From Gallionellales bacterium GWA2_60_18 (GTDB taxonomy: Bacteria; Pseudomonadota; Gammaproteobacteria; Burkholderiales; Gallionellaceae), in NCBI GenBank assembly GCA_001801105.1, contig MGWS01000033.1, positions 62,001 to 126,000 on the forward strand: a stretch of DNA of 64,000 bases, read 5' to 3'. The first letter of the stretch is position 1. Every line of letters begins with the position of its first letter. The notes beneath the pieces were generated by a model. It made no database searches. It saw only the letters and a list, made by a program, of their open reading frames with translations, and had not been told where the DNA came from. Shown here in pieces: positions 9,254-20,822 of this stretch. A program made the position numbers and the translations under genes.

Positions 9254-10269
9254 CGCAGCCCTCCCACTTCGCCGGAATTGAACCGGCGCAACTCCTGCGC
9301 GGTCTCCAGGCATAGCTCCCCGCTCTCGCTGACGCCGCGGGCGATACCGCTCACCATCGACCCATCCGGCATATGCAAATCGACCGGCTTGTCCTGGTGG
9401 ATGTGCAACCCTTGCCATTCATCGCGCATGGGCGCAAAACCGTTCCGTGCGAACGCTTGCAGCACGGCAGCCAGTTCGCGCAGCAATTCCGCCAGCAGGC
9501 GGTTGCGCTCCGGCATCGCCGCGCACACCTCGCCCAGCGTGCTGACCGGCTGATCGATCTGTCGCGCCAGGTCGTCCGGCAGGCTGCAATTCAGGCCGAT
9601 ACCGATGACCACCGCGCTCGGCCCCAGCATGTCGCCTTGCACCTCGATCAGCACACCGCCCAGCTTGCCCTGCGCGTCCACGATGTCGTTCGGCCATTTC
9701 AGCCGCACGCCTTGCGCGCCCAGCTTGCCCAAGGCGCGCACGATCGCCACCCCCACCGCCAGGCTCAATCCCGACAGGGCGTTCAGGCCGCAATCGAAGC
9801 GCCACAACAGGGAAAAGGTCAGCGAATTGCCCAGGCCGGAATGCCAGGTCCGCCCCCGCCGTCCGCGCCCAGCCTGTTGCAACTCCGCCGCCACGACGCT
9901 GCCGCACGGCGCACCCAGCGCCGTCTGGCGCAACAGCAGACTGCTGCTCGAATCCGTCTGCGGCGCGATCTCGATGCGGAACGACCCCGCATAGCTGTCC
10001 AGCCAGCGCAGGATCTCATCATGTTCCAGCCGTTGCCAGGGACGCGCCAGCCGGTAGCCGCGACCGCGTATCCGGTGCAATTCCACGCCGTGTTCCGCAA
10101 CGTCGGCCAGCGCGTTGAACACGCTGGCGCGCGACACCCCGAGCCGCTCCGCCATATCTTCGCCGGAATGGAACTCCCCGTCCGCCAGCAGTTCCAGCAA
10201 TTGCCAGGTGCGGGAAGGAATGGTTCCTCCCACAGGCACGGCCAGCACTCCCGACTTCCTACTCACCAC
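9250..10269 (-). CDS. birA: biotin-protein ligase / biotin operon repressor
   Basis: About 339 residues. An N-terminal HTH (about 18-80, ERLGVSRASVFNALADV) precedes the biotin-protein ligase domain with GRGRRGRTWHSG and LKWPNDIV, and a C-terminal BPL_C domain. It biotinylates acetyl-CoA carboxylase BCCP, and the HTH suggests it also represses biotin genes. The first codon is GTG at 10269; a GTG at 10248 preceded by AGGAAG is an equally plausible start. Sixteen bases separate it from the patatin gene upstream. Confidence 0.93.
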   Translation of the reverse strand: MVSRKSGVLAVPVGGTIPSRTWQLLELLADGEFHSGEDMAERLGVSRASVFNALADVAEHGVELHRIRGRGYRLARPWQRLEHDEILRWLDSYAGSFRIEIAPQTDSSSSLLLRQTALGAPCGSVVAAELQQAGRGRRGRTWHSGLGNSLTFSLLWRFDCGLNALSGLSLAVGVAIVRALGKLGAQGVRLKWPNDIVDAQGKLGGVLIEVQGDMLGPSAVVIGIGLNCSLPDDLARQIDQPVSTLGEVCAAMPERNRLLAELLRELAAVLQAFARNGFAPMRDEWQGLHIHQDKPVDLHMPDGSMVSGIARGVSESGELCLETAQELRRFNSGEVGGLR

Positions 10270-10284
10270 TCACCAGATGGGTTG

Positions 10285-11451
10285 TCATTGCGGCATCCCG
10301 CTGTCCTGGTGCGGCTGCACGTCGAGAAAACGCTGTATCTCCTCGCGCCGCAGCATGGCATCCTGATAGCCCAGGTCGATCAGGGCGCGACAGTACTTCC
10401 CCTCGGACAGCAGGTAGCTCAGCAGGATGGCACCGCTGTGCGGCATCGCGCCGACCATGCGCAGCAACAGGCGTATCGTCCAAGGAAGTTCCGCGGCGTA
10501 CTGTTCGGCGATCTTCTCGATCGGCTGGCTGGGCGATACGACCAGCATCTCGACATGCTTGAGGTTGGCGCGCTCGCGCACCTCTTCCGGCATCATCGCG
10601 GCCAGATTGTTGATCGTTCTCACCCGCTCCAGGTCCACCTCCATGTTGTCGAGGAAGATGCTGTTCAGCGCATGCCCGGCGATATGCGCCAGCGTCGGAT
10701 ACTCGTTCAATTCGCTGCGGCTGGTCTGTGGGATCGCGCCATTGGTGGTGACGCCGATGACCATCACCCGCGTCGCACCCAGATGCAGCGCGGCGCCGAT
10801 CGGCGCGATCTGGCGCATCGAACCGTCGCCGAAATACTCGCGGTTGATCATGGTCGCCGGAAAGATGAAGGGCAGCGCGGCCGATGCCAGCAGGTGCTTG
10901 TTTTCGATCTGTGTGCGGATGCCGAGGCGCCGGGCGCGCCGCCACGGCACCAGTTGCTCCACTCCCTGAAAGAACGTCACCGACTGCCCGGAGCCGTAAC
11001 CAGATGCGGTGATACTCAGCGCATGCAGCAATCCGGCATCGATGCTGCTCTGGATCTTTTCGCAGGGCATGACCTCTTCCAGCAGTTCGGTCAGCGGCGA
11101 ATTATCGAGCAGCGAGACATGCCTGAGCCGGTTGATGCCAAGCCCGCTGAGGAACAGGCCGGCCAGCCATAACGCGGTGTTGTTGAACACGCCGAGCACA
11201 TCGGTACGGTAGACCTGACTGGCATGGAAATTCTTCCAGATGTTATCGAGATAGCGCACCCCCTTGCGGAAATTGCGCGCATTCACCGCAAGCGTCGCGG
11301 CGTTGAGCGAGCCGGCCGAGGTTCCGCAGATCACCGGGAAGGGGTTGCAGGCACGGCGCGGCAGGAGCTCCGCGATCGCCTTGAGCACGCCGACCTGATA
11401 GGCGGCACGCGCGCCGCCGCCGGTGAGTATCAGTCCGGTGCGTTGTTCCAT
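10285..11451 (-). CDS. patatin-like phospholipase (RssA type)
   Basis: A 388-residue patatin-family acyl hydrolase. The N-terminal oxyanion motif TGGGARAAYQVGVL, the nucleophile elbow GTSAGS (about residue 43) and the DGS motif of the Ser-Asp dyad (about 210) are all present. There is no signal peptide, so it is probably cytoplasmic or peripheral on the inner membrane. It precedes birA and follows a small coiled-coil ORF in the same direction. Substrate unknown; phospholipid or lysophospholipid is the family expectation. Confidence 0.88.
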   Translation of the reverse strand: MEQRTGLILTGGGARAAYQVGVLKAIAELLPRRACNPFPVICGTSAGSLNAATLAVNARNFRKGVRYLDNIWKNFHASQVYRTDVLGVFNNTALWLAGLFLSGLGINRLRHVSLLDNSPLTELLEEVMPCEKIQSSIDAGLLHALSITASGYGSGQSVTFFQGVEQLVPWRRARRLGIRTQIENKHLLASAALPFIFPATMINREYFGDGSMRQIAPIGAALHLGATRVMVIGVTTNGAIPQTSRSELNEYPTLAHIAGHALNSIFLDNMEVDLERVRTINNLAAMMPEEVRERANLKHVEMLVVSPSQPIEKIAEQYAAELPWTIRLLLRMVGAMPHSGAILLSYLLSEGKYCRALIDLGYQDAMLRREEIQRFLDVQPHQDSGMPQ

Positions 11452-11457
11452 CGAAAT

Positions 11458-11691
11458 CTATGCCATCGTTGCCTGCACCGATTCCAGCGCATCCTGCAGC
11501 GTTTCCTCGGGCAAGGCGTTCAGCATCTCCGACAGCATCTCCGCCGCGCCCACTGCCGCGGCCTGCAATATCCTGGAGTCGGTGTTCGCCACCAGCACGG
11601 CGGCAGCACCCACTACCCTGAGCAAGCGCGCGCGCTCATTCATCAGCATCTCGATTTCCCTGCGCAGCAATTCGATCTCGTTCTTGTTCAT
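11458..11691 (-). CDS. small helical protein of unknown function
   Basis: A 77-residue ORF. The N-terminal half (NEIELLRREIEMLMNERARLL) is a charged heptad-like helix; the remainder is alanine-rich with a second amphipathic helix. No signal or membrane segment. It lies 6 bp before the patatin gene and 30 bp after hrpA in the same direction, so it is probably co-transcribed. I do not recognise the family. Confidence 0.65.
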   Translation of the reverse strand: MNKNEIELLRREIEMLMNERARLLRVVGAAAVLVANTDSRILQAAAVGAAEMLSEMLNALPEETLQDALESVQATMA

Positions 11692-11721
11692 CCCGCACCT
11701 CCTTGATGTATCTTGTGCCGA

Positions 11722-14700
11722 TTATAGCCCCGCCAGCATCTTTTCCAACCGCTTCACCGACACGATCACCGGCGTCTTCAGTTCCTGAGCGAATAGCGAT
11801 ACGCGCAACTCCTGCAACAGCCAGCCGAAATCGACCAGCCTCGGGTCGCGTTCGCCCTGCTGCGCGGACAACCGACGCTGCCATTGTTGCTGCAACGGCT
11901 GCAGTTGCGCCATGCACTGCGCATCGCGTGCGGGGTTGGTCCGCAGTTTCTCGATGCGCAACGCAATCGCCTTGAGGTAGCGCGGCAGGTGTTGCAGGCG
12001 CTCGTAGGGCGTGGCTGCGATGAAGCGCTTGTGCAGCAGCCAATCCAGCTGCGCACGGATGTCCTGATTGATCTGATTATGTGTTTTGAGCTGCGGCAGG
12101 CTCTTCTGCACCGTCTGGTATTCGCCGAGGATGTTACCGGCCAGCCGCGCGATCTCCTGCGCGACCAGCAGCAGGCGGTTCTTGGCTTCCTTGCCGCGCG
12201 CCGCGAACGCCGCCTCATTCGCCGGCAACGGGTCGTTCAGGCAGCAGCGTTCGAACGTGAGCGCCAGAATCTGCTGCTGCAACTCCTGCTGCGTGCCGAA
12301 CGGCATGAACAGCATGCCGAGCCGCTGCGCATCCGGCAGGTTCTTCTCCAGGTATTTCACCTGGTCCTTGAGCAGCAGCATGAACAAACGGCGCAGGCCG
12401 CCGCGATGCGCGGCCTGCGCGGCATCGCGCGTATCGAAGGCGCGCAGCAGCACCGCATCGCCGTCGTCCACCAGCGCATTGAACAGCGTGACGTTCTGCC
12501 CGGCGCGTTTGACCTCGCGCGTCTCGGCGAACGCGCCGAAGCCCCACGAGGTGTAACGCTGCTCCACGACGGCCTCGCCTTTCTCCTCTGCCGCCGCCGT
12601 AACGACAACGGGCATGGCACGTGGTGCCCATTCAGCATGCAGTTGCGCGAAGTTGCGCGACATGCCGAGCTGGCGTCCATGCTCGTCCACCACGCGGAAG
12701 TTCATCAGCAGGTGCGGCGGCAGCTGTTCGATGCGGAACGCATCGAGCGGCACGTCGAGCTGCTTCTGTTCGCGGATGTAGCGCGCCAGCGCCTGCGGCA
12801 ATGGTGTGTCCGCAGGCGGCACCCCGTGGCAGAACGCCGCAGCGAATTCCGGCACCGGCACCAGATGGCGGCGCAACCGCTGCGGCAGCGTCTTGACCAG
12901 TTGCTGCACCTTCTCCGCCAGCAGGCCGGGCACCAGCCATTCGCAGCACGGCGCACTGACCTGGTTAATCAGCGCCAGCGGCACCGAGAGCGTGACGCCG
13001 TCGTCGTTCTTGCCGGGCGAGAAGTTGTAGGCCAGCGCGAAGTTGACGCCGGCTATCTTCAGTTGCGGCGGGAACTGGTCGGTGGTGATGCCCGCCGCCT
13101 CGTGGCGCATCAGGTCGTCCTTCTTCAGATATAGCAGCTTCGGATGGTCGCGCTCGGCCTGCTTGCGCCAGTGCTCGAATGCAGCACCGTTGTGGATGTC
13201 CGCCGGGATACGGCTGTCGTAGAAGGCGAAGATCAGCTCGTCGTCCACCAGCACGTCGGGGCGTCGTGCCTTGTGCTCCAGCGCCTCGATGTCGTGGATC
13301 AGCTTGCGGTTGTGCGCGAAGAACGGCGCCTGGGTATTGAATTCGCCGTCCACCAGCGCCTGGCGGATGAACACCTCGCGCGACTCGGCCGGATTCATCG
13401 GCCCGTAATGCACGCGCTTCTTCGGGTTCAGCACCAATCCGTGCAGCGTGCTGCGCTCCCATGCGGCCACCTGCGCGGACTTCTTCTCCCAGTGCGGGTC
13501 GTAATAGTGGCGCTTGATGAGATGGTCGCCGACCTCCTCCAGCCATTCCGGCTCGATGCGCGCTACACCGCGCGCGTACAAACGATGCGTCTCGGTCAGC
13601 TCCGCCGCCATCACCCACTTCGCGCCCTTCTTCGCCAGCACCGAGTTCGGCGCGATGAGGAAGCGGATGCCGCGCGCGCCGAGATAATCGTTGCCGTCCA
13701 CGCTGCGCATGCCGATGTTGCCGAGCAATCCGCACAGTAGCGCCTTGTGTATCTGCTCATAACTGCCGGGTTGCTCGTTGCCGCGCATGCCCATCTCGGC
13801 GACCTGCGCATGCAGCTGCTGGTGCAGTTCATGCCATTCGCGCAGGCGTAGCGACGACAAAAAGTTCTTGCGGCACTCTTCCGCCAGCAAGCGGTTGGAT
13901 TTCTTGTGCGCGACGGCCTGTTGGAACCAGTCCCACAACTTGAGCCAGAAGAGAAAGTCGGATCGCTCGTCGGTGTAGCGCTTGTGCGCGGCATCGGCCG
14001 CTTCCTGCCGCTCTTGCGGGCGCTCGCGCGGGTCCTGCACCGACAGCGCGCTGGCGATAATGAGCACTTCGTTCAGACAATGGTATTGCCGCCCGGCCAG
14101 CAGCAGGCGCGCGATCTTGGGGTCGAGCGGCAGTCTGGCCAGCTCGTGGCCGATCCGGGTCAGCTGCTGCCCCTCGTCGATCGCATTCAGTTCGGCCAGC
14201 AGTTGATAGCCGTCGGCGATCATGCGCGAGCCGGGCGGCTCGATGAACGGGAATTCGGCGATGTCGCCGAGTTCGAGCGCGCTCATGCGCAGGATCACGG
14301 TGGCCAGCGATACGCGGAATATCTCCGGGTCGGTGAATTCGCTGCGCTGCGCGAAGCCTTCCTCGTCGTACAGGCGGATGCACACGCCGCTCATCACCCG
14401 CCCGCAGCGTCCGGCACGCTGATTCGCGGCGGCGCGCGAGATCTTTTCGATGTGCAGCTGCTCGACCTTCTGGCGGATGCTGTAGCGGTTCACCCGCGCC
14501 AGCCCGCTGTCGATGACATAGCCGATGTTCGGCACGGTCAGCGAGGTCTCCGCGACATTGGTCGCCAGCACCACGCGGCGCACGCCGGAGGCCGGCTTGA
14601 ACACCTTATCCTGCTCCGCCGCCGACAGGCGCGCGAACAACGGCAGCACCTCGATCCCTTTCGGATGGTGTTTGCGCAGCGCCTCGGCAGTGTCGCGGAT

Positions 14701-15459
14701 CTCGCGCTCGCCCGGCAGGAACACCAGCACGTCGCCGCGCAATCCGCCTGCCGCCAGCTCGTCCAGCGCGGAACTCACTGCCTGGGGCACGTCCTGCATA
14801 TTGCCTTCCTCATCTTGCTGCGGCGGACGGTAACGCACCTCGACCGGATAGCCGCGCCCAGACACCTCGACCACCTGCGCGCCGAAATGTCTGGCGAAGC
14901 GGTCGGCATCCAGCGTGGCGGAGGTGATGATGAGCTTGAGGTCAGGGCGGCGCGGCAACAGCCGTTTCAGGTAGCCGAGCAGGAAATCGATATTGAGCGA
15001 GCGCTCGTGCGCCTCGTCGATGATGAGGGTATCGTAGTTCTTCAACAGCGGATCGCTGTGGATCTCGGCGAGCAGGATGCCGTCGGTCATCAACTTGATG
15101 GCGGTATCAGCGGACACCTTGTCGCTGAAGCGCACCTTGTAGCCGACCGCACCGCCGAGCTCGGTCTTCAGTTCGTGCGCGATGCGCGATGCCACCGAAC
15201 GCGCCGCCACGCGGCGCGGCTGGGTGTGGCCGATGCAGCCCTTCACGCCGCGCCCCAGCATCAAACATATCTTCGGCAACTGCGTGGTCTTGCCTGAACC
15301 GGTCTCGCCGCACACGATGACCACCTGATGCTCGCCAATCGCGCGCGCCAGATCCTCGCGCCTGCCGACTACCGGCAGCTCGGCGGGGAATTCGATCTCG
15401 CCCAGCGCATCGAGCCGCACCTTGCGGCGCATGGCATTGGCGGACAATTCGGCATTCAT
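11722..15459 (-). CDS. hrpA: ATP-dependent RNA helicase HrpA
   Basis: A 1245-residue DEAH-box helicase. Walker A GETGSGKTTQ is at residues 51-60, DEAH near 150, and SATLDADRFA and a QRAGRCGR motif VI follow. The HA2, OB-fold and long C-terminal DUF3418 region are full length for HrpA. HrpA helps rescue stalled ribosomes and processes mRNA. The start ATG at 15459 is chosen because the longer frame runs into the upstream tRNA. It is transcribed away from tRNA-Ile2 and separated from it by a hairpin. Confidence 0.95.
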   Translation of the reverse strand: MNAELSANAMRRKVRLDALGEIEFPAELPVVGRREDLARAIGEHQVVIVCGETGSGKTTQLPKICLMLGRGVKGCIGHTQPRRVAARSVASRIAHELKTELGGAVGYKVRFSDKVSADTAIKLMTDGILLAEIHSDPLLKNYDTLIIDEAHERSLNIDFLLGYLKRLLPRRPDLKLIITSATLDADRFARHFGAQVVEVSGRGYPVEVRYRPPQQDEEGNMQDVPQAVSSALDELAAGGLRGDVLVFLPGEREIRDTAEALRKHHPKGIEVLPLFARLSAAEQDKVFKPASGVRRVVLATNVAETSLTVPNIGYVIDSGLARVNRYSIRQKVEQLHIEKISRAAANQRAGRCGRVMSGVCIRLYDEEGFAQRSEFTDPEIFRVSLATVILRMSALELGDIAEFPFIEPPGSRMIADGYQLLAELNAIDEGQQLTRIGHELARLPLDPKIARLLLAGRQYHCLNEVLIIASALSVQDPRERPQERQEAADAAHKRYTDERSDFLFWLKLWDWFQQAVAHKKSNRLLAEECRKNFLSSLRLREWHELHQQLHAQVAEMGMRGNEQPGSYEQIHKALLCGLLGNIGMRSVDGNDYLGARGIRFLIAPNSVLAKKGAKWVMAAELTETHRLYARGVARIEPEWLEEVGDHLIKRHYYDPHWEKKSAQVAAWERSTLHGLVLNPKKRVHYGPMNPAESREVFIRQALVDGEFNTQAPFFAHNRKLIHDIEALEHKARRPDVLVDDELIFAFYDSRIPADIHNGAAFEHWRKQAERDHPKLLYLKKDDLMRHEAAGITTDQFPPQLKIAGVNFALAYNFSPGKNDDGVTLSVPLALINQVSAPCCEWLVPGLLAEKVQQLVKTLPQRLRRHLVPVPEFAAAFCHGVPPADTPLPQALARYIREQKQLDVPLDAFRIEQLPPHLLMNFRVVDEHGRQLGMSRNFAQLHAEWAPRAMPVVVTAAAEEKGEAVVEQRYTSWGFGAFAETREVKRAGQNVTLFNALVDDGDAVLLRAFDTRDAAQAAHRGGLRRLFMLLLKDQVKYLEKNLPDAQRLGMLFMPFGTQQELQQQILALTFERCCLNDPLPANEAAFAARGKEAKNRLLLVAQEIARLAGNILGEYQTVQKSLPQLKTHNQINQDIRAQLDWLLHKRFIAATPYERLQHLPRYLKAIALRIEKLRTNPARDAQCMAQLQPLQQQWQRRLSAQQGERDPRLVDFGWLLQELRVSLFAQELKTPVIVSVKRLEKMLAGL

Positions 15460-15481
15460 AGACTGGTTCTCATAACGCAAA

Positions 15482-15506
15482 GGGGATTGGCGCGATGCCA
15501 ATCCCC
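15482..15506 (-). terminator. hairpin terminator after tRNA-Ile2
   Basis: Perfect 9-bp stem GGGGATTGG/CCAATCCCC with a 7-nt loop, followed on the minus strand by TTT. It lies 8 nt past the tRNA CCA end and 22 nt before the hrpA start. Confidence 0.6.
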
Positions 15507-15513
15507 TGTGTGG

Positions 15514-15590
15514 TGGTGGGCCCTGTTGGACTTGAACCAACGACCAAAGGATTATGAGTCCTCTGCTCTAACCAACTGAGCTAAGGGCCC
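15514..15590 (-). tRNA. tRNA-Ile2 (CAT; lysidine-modified k2C34)
   Basis: A 77-nt cloverleaf with encoded CCA, acceptor GGGCCCT/AGGGCCC, anticodon loop CTCATAA in stem AGGA/TCCT, and T arm GTTGGTTCAAGTCCAAC. The anticodon reads CAT, but the acceptor has C4-G69, C5-G68 and C6-G67, pairs that mark tRNA-Ile2 for TilS, and its sequence resembles E. coli tRNA-Ile2. It probably decodes AUA after lysidine modification. Automated tools may label it Met. Confidence 0.75.
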
Positions 15591-15598
15591 GTAAGCGG

Positions 15599-17530
<1,932 letters not shown>

Positions 17531-17622
17531 ATCCAGATTCCCAATCAGTAAATGCCGCAGAAAAGCGGCGGATTATACCCGAATCCAACCGGATTTTCCC
17601 CAATCTTTCCCGGCAGTTCGCC

Positions 17623-19338
17623 TCAACGCCCCGCCCGCCGGTAACACTCAAGCTCGGCCTCGCTCAGGCAGGCGAATCCACCCTGCGCGACCTTGGCCTG
17701 CAACGCCTGGAACTCATGGCGGCGGCGCTCCTTGTCAAAACTATTTAACAGGCCGGCGAACTCACCCTCCACGTCGAAATCCTCGCCCCAACCCATCATC
17801 TCCGCAGCCGATGCCGCCAGCGTCTTTTCATGGGCCGTCCCCTGGAACATCTGCGTGAGCGCGGGGCTGCTTATCTCGAAATCCGCCTCGCGCAATACCA
17901 GCAATATGTCCGCGATCGCCTCGGCTTCCGCGCCTTCGCCGTTCCACTCGGCGGAGATCTGCGCCCCGAGCCCCGGTTTCGCGATCAGGCACTGCAACAA
18001 CCGCCGAAGGACCGAAGGCGCGGTACGGTCGGCCTTCCGGAACGCGGGGCGCGGCGCACGCGCGACCGGATTGACCTGATACAGCGCTTCAAGTTCCGCC
18101 TGGCTCACCCCGGCCAGCGCCGCCACCTCCTTGCGCAGCAGCAACGCGGTCGCGGGTGCGGCGATGGCGGTCAACAGCGGTTTGGCGCGTTGCAGCAACT
18201 GGTTGCGCCCTTCCTGCGTGCGCAAGTCCAGTTCCGCGCTGATCTCGCGCAACAGATATGCAGACAAAGGCATGGCCTCGCGCACGCGCTGTTCGAAGGC
18301 CTCATTGCCGAATTCGCGGATGAAGCTGTCGGGATCGTGCTCGACCGGCAGGAACAGGAAGCTGATGCGCTTGCCATCCTGCAATTGCGGCAGCGCGTTC
18401 TCCAGCGCGCGCCATGCCGCTTTCTGGCCGGCCTTGTCGCCGTCGAAGCAGAACACGATGTGCTCGCACAGGCGCAACAGCTTCTGCACGTGGAACGGCG
18501 TGGTCGCCGTGCCCAGCGTCGCCACAGCATATTCCACCCCGTGCTGCGCCAGCGCCACCACGTCCATGTAGCCCTCGACCACCAGCACCCGCTGCCGCTC
18601 GCGTATCGTCTTCTGCGCCTGGAACAGGCCATAGAGCTCGCGCCCCTTCTCGAACAGCGGCGTCTCCGGCGAGTTCAGATACTTGGGTTCGCCCTTGTCC
18701 AGTACGCGCCCGCCGAAACCGATGACCTGCCCGCGCACATTGACGATGGGGAACATGATGCGGTCGCGGAAGCGGTCGTAACGCTTGCCACTTTCGCCCT
18801 CGATCACCAGCCCGGTCTCGACCAGACTGGCATCCTGATAGTCAGGCACGGCACCGGCGAGGCTCTGCCATCCCTCCGACGCATAGCCGATGCCAAAGCG
18901 CGCGGCTATCTCGCCGCTCAAACCGCGGCCCTTGAGGTAATCAATCGCGCGTGGCGAAGTTTTGAGCTGCTCGCGGTAGTAACGCGTCGCGGCCTGCATC
19001 AACTCATACAGATCCGGCGCGACCTTGTGTTGCGGCGCATTGGACACTTCGCGCGGGACGTCGACGCCGGCGCTCCTGGCCAGGTCCTCCACCGCCTCGA
19101 CGAAACCCATGCCGACATGCTCCATGACGAAGCCGATGGCCGTGCCATGCGCGCCGCAGCCGAAGCAGTGATAGAACTGTTTGCTCTGGCTGACAGTGAA
19201 CGACGGGGATTTCTCGTTATGGAAGGGACAGCAGGCGACGTAGTTGGCGCCGGCCTTCTTGAGCGGGACGTAACGCTCGATCACGTCCACGATGTCGAGG
19301 CGGTTGAGCAGATCCTGAATGAAGCTTTTTGGAATCAC
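17623..19338 (-). CDS. dnaG: DNA primase
   Basis: A 571-residue primase that makes RNA primers for replication. The N-terminal zinc-binding domain has CCPFHNEKSPSF and HCFGCGAHG. The TOPRIM domain (about 255-335) includes VVEGYMDVVALAQHG and FCFDGDKAGQKAAWRA, and the C-terminal helicase-binding domain is present. The start is GTG at 19338 (VIPKSFIQDLLNR), preceded by GAGGG; the longer reading adds residues not seen in the family. It lies between yqeY and rpoD, with a palindromic element separating it from yqeY. Confidence 0.96.
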   Translation of the reverse strand: MIPKSFIQDLLNRLDIVDVIERYVPLKKAGANYVACCPFHNEKSPSFTVSQSKQFYHCFGCGAHGTAIGFVMEHVGMGFVEAVEDLARSAGVDVPREVSNAPQHKVAPDLYELMQAATRYYREQLKTSPRAIDYLKGRGLSGEIAARFGIGYASEGWQSLAGAVPDYQDASLVETGLVIEGESGKRYDRFRDRIMFPIVNVRGQVIGFGGRVLDKGEPKYLNSPETPLFEKGRELYGLFQAQKTIRERQRVLVVEGYMDVVALAQHGVEYAVATLGTATTPFHVQKLLRLCEHIVFCFDGDKAGQKAAWRALENALPQLQDGKRISFLFLPVEHDPDSFIREFGNEAFEQRVREAMPLSAYLLREISAELDLRTQEGRNQLLQRAKPLLTAIAAPATALLLRKEVAALAGVSQAELEALYQVNPVARAPRPAFRKADRTAPSVLRRLLQCLIAKPGLGAQISAEWNGEGAEAEAIADILLVLREADFEISSPALTQMFQGTAHEKTLAASAAEMMGWGEDFDVEGEFAGLLNSFDKERRRHEFQALQAKVAQGGFACLSEAELECYRRAGR

Positions 19339-19383
19339 GCCGGCCCTCGCGCTAGTAAGAAGCTTGATTCTATCGTGAACCTC

Positions 19384-19505
19384 AAAAACCGTTACGAGCG
19401 ACCAGAGTGCAAGGCGCACGGAGCGCAGAAACCGGAATGTACTTTTTGTACATGAGGATTTCGAGCACCGCGCAACGAAGCAATCTGGCCGCGCAGCAGG
19501 TTTTT
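19384..19505. repeat. palindromic element between yqeY and dnaG
   Basis: About 122 bp with imperfect inverted ends (AAAAACC...GGTTTTT, continuing through CCAGA/TCTGG) centred on TGTACTTTTTGTACA. It is noncoding and ends one base before the TAA of yqeY. No clear target duplication is visible. Confidence 0.5.
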
Positions 19506-19506
19506 A

Positions 19507-19953
19507 TTACTTCGACAGCCTTGCCTTGACCAGCCCGGACACCTTACCCAGGTCGGCGCGCCCGGCCAGTTGCGGCTTGAGGATCGCCATCACCTTGCCC
19601 ATGTCCTGCGCGCCCGCCGCTCCGGAGGCGGCGACGGCCTGCTCGATGGCGGCGGCGACTTCCGCCTCGCTCATCTGCTGCGGCATGTAGGTCTGCAACA
19701 CGGACACTTCGAATTTCTCGACATCCACCAGGTCCTGGCGTCCAGCCGCCTCGTACTGGCTGATGGAATCGCGACGCTGCTTGAGCATCTTGTCGATGAT
19801 AGCCAGCACATCTGCGTCGGTCAGCTCGATGCGTTCGTCCACTTCGCGCTGCTTCATCGCGGCCAGCAACAGGCGAATCGCCCCGAGGCGCGCCGTCTCC
19901 CTGGCACGCATCGCGGCTTTCATGTCATCGGTGATCTGCTGTTTCAGGCTCAT
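19507..19953 (-). CDS. yqeY: GatB/YqeY-domain protein
   Basis: A 148-residue YqeY-family protein, similar to the C-terminal tRNA-binding tail of GatB amidotransferase subunits (SLKQQITDDMKAAMRARE...). It is cytoplasmic and of usual length; the precise role is unclear. The start at 19953 follows the family N terminus rather than a longer reading. It lies between rpsU and dnaG, the standard place in betaproteobacterial macromolecular-synthesis clusters. Confidence 0.92.
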   Translation of the reverse strand: MSLKQQITDDMKAAMRARETARLGAIRLLLAAMKQREVDERIELTDADVLAIIDKMLKQRRDSISQYEAAGRQDLVDVEKFEVSVLQTYMPQQMSEAEVAAAIEQAVAASGAAGAQDMGKVMAILKPQLAGRADLGKVSGLVKARLSK

Positions 19954-20009
19954 GGCAAAAGCAAAACGCCGCAACCCCCAAGAGATTGCGGCGTCAGGTC
20001 AAATATGGA

Positions 20010-20222
20010 TCAATACAGCTTCGGCGGCAGGGTCTGGCTGCGCAGGCGCTTGTAATGGCGCTTCACGGCGGCGGCCAGCTTGCGCTTGCGCTCTGCGGTG
20101 GGCTTTTCGTAAAACTCACGGGCGCGCAACTCGGTCAACAGACCGGTCTTTTCCACGGAACGCTTGAAGCGGCGCATCGCCACTTCGAACGGCTCATTCT
20201 CTTTTACACGTACAGTCGTCAT
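20010..20222 (-). CDS. rpsU: 30S ribosomal protein S21
   Basis: A 70-residue basic protein, full length for S21 ([20 protein letters not shown]). It is a late-assembling 30S protein needed for initiation on structured mRNAs. First gene of the rpsU-yqeY-dnaG-rpoD cluster, with an AGAAGG ribosome site and a good sigma-70 promoter upstream. Confidence 0.98.
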   Translation of the reverse strand: MTTVRVKENEPFEVAMRRFKRSVEKTGLLTELRAREFYEKPTAERKRKLAAAVKRHYKRLRSQTLPPKLY

Positions 20223-20258
20223 GAACTAACTACCTTCTACCAAAAATTCGAGGGCGCG

Positions 20259-20287
20259 ATTCTACAAAACAACGGCTTATTCCACAA
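20259..20287 (-). promoter_or_regulatory. sigma-70 promoter of the rpsU-dnaG-rpoD cluster
   Basis: On the minus strand TTGTGG (20287-20282), a 17-nt spacer and TAGAAT (20264-20259) predict a start near 20252, about 30 nt before rpsU. Confidence 0.7.
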
Positions 20288-20318
20288 CCGATATTTACTG
20301 CACTGAAGTGCTGCAACG

Positions 20319-20822
20319 TCACTTCAGCCGAGGCATCACTTCCTCGTCAAATATTTTCTGTGTAATCAACCCGGTATGCGTATATACCACCTCGCCCTCG
20401 CGCGTGATCAGCACGGAATAGGGAACAACGCCGCTGCGATTGCCATAACGCGACATCAAGGGATGAGCGGGCGAGCCGGTAAACAGTACCGGATAGTTGA
20501 TCTCCAGCGTACGGGCCACATTGCGCAGCTTCGTTTCCACGTCCATGCCGATACCCACGACTTGCAAGCCTTGGGGCCCGTATTGCGCCTGATAGGCGAC
20601 CAGGTCGCGGATCTCGGTCTGGCAAGGCGAACACCAGCTGGCCCAGAAATTAAGCAGAACGACTTTGTCTTTCCATTCGCCCAACTCGTGCTGCCTGCCA
20701 TCCAGCCCCGGCAAGGTGAATGCGGGCGGCTGGACAGCGGGAACGGCACTTTCGCCTGCAATAGCCGGCGGCAATGCAAGGGACATCACCAGCGCCAAAA
20801 CCGGGACGGCGGTCTTGCTCAT
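20319..20822 (-). CDS. TlpA-like periplasmic thioredoxin
   Basis: A 167-residue secreted thioredoxin-fold protein. A signal peptide (about 1-22, PVLALVMSLALPPAIAGES) precedes an AhpC/TSA-redoxin domain with the active-site motif WCSPC in the context NFWASWCSPC. The ATG at 20822 overlaps the TGA of the PPIase gene (ATGA). Such proteins reduce apocytochrome c cysteines or act as general periplasmic thiol reductants. Its place as last gene of a cytochrome c operon supports a role in haem attachment; that role is inferred. Confidence 0.88.
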   Translation of the reverse strand: MSKTAVPVLALVMSLALPPAIAGESAVPAVQPPAFTLPGLDGRQHELGEWKDKVVLLNFWASWCSPCQTEIRDLVAYQAQYGPQGLQVVGIGMDVETKLRNVARTLEINYPVLFTGSPAHPLMSRYGNRSGVVPYSVLITREGEVVYTHTGLITQKIFDEEVMPRLK

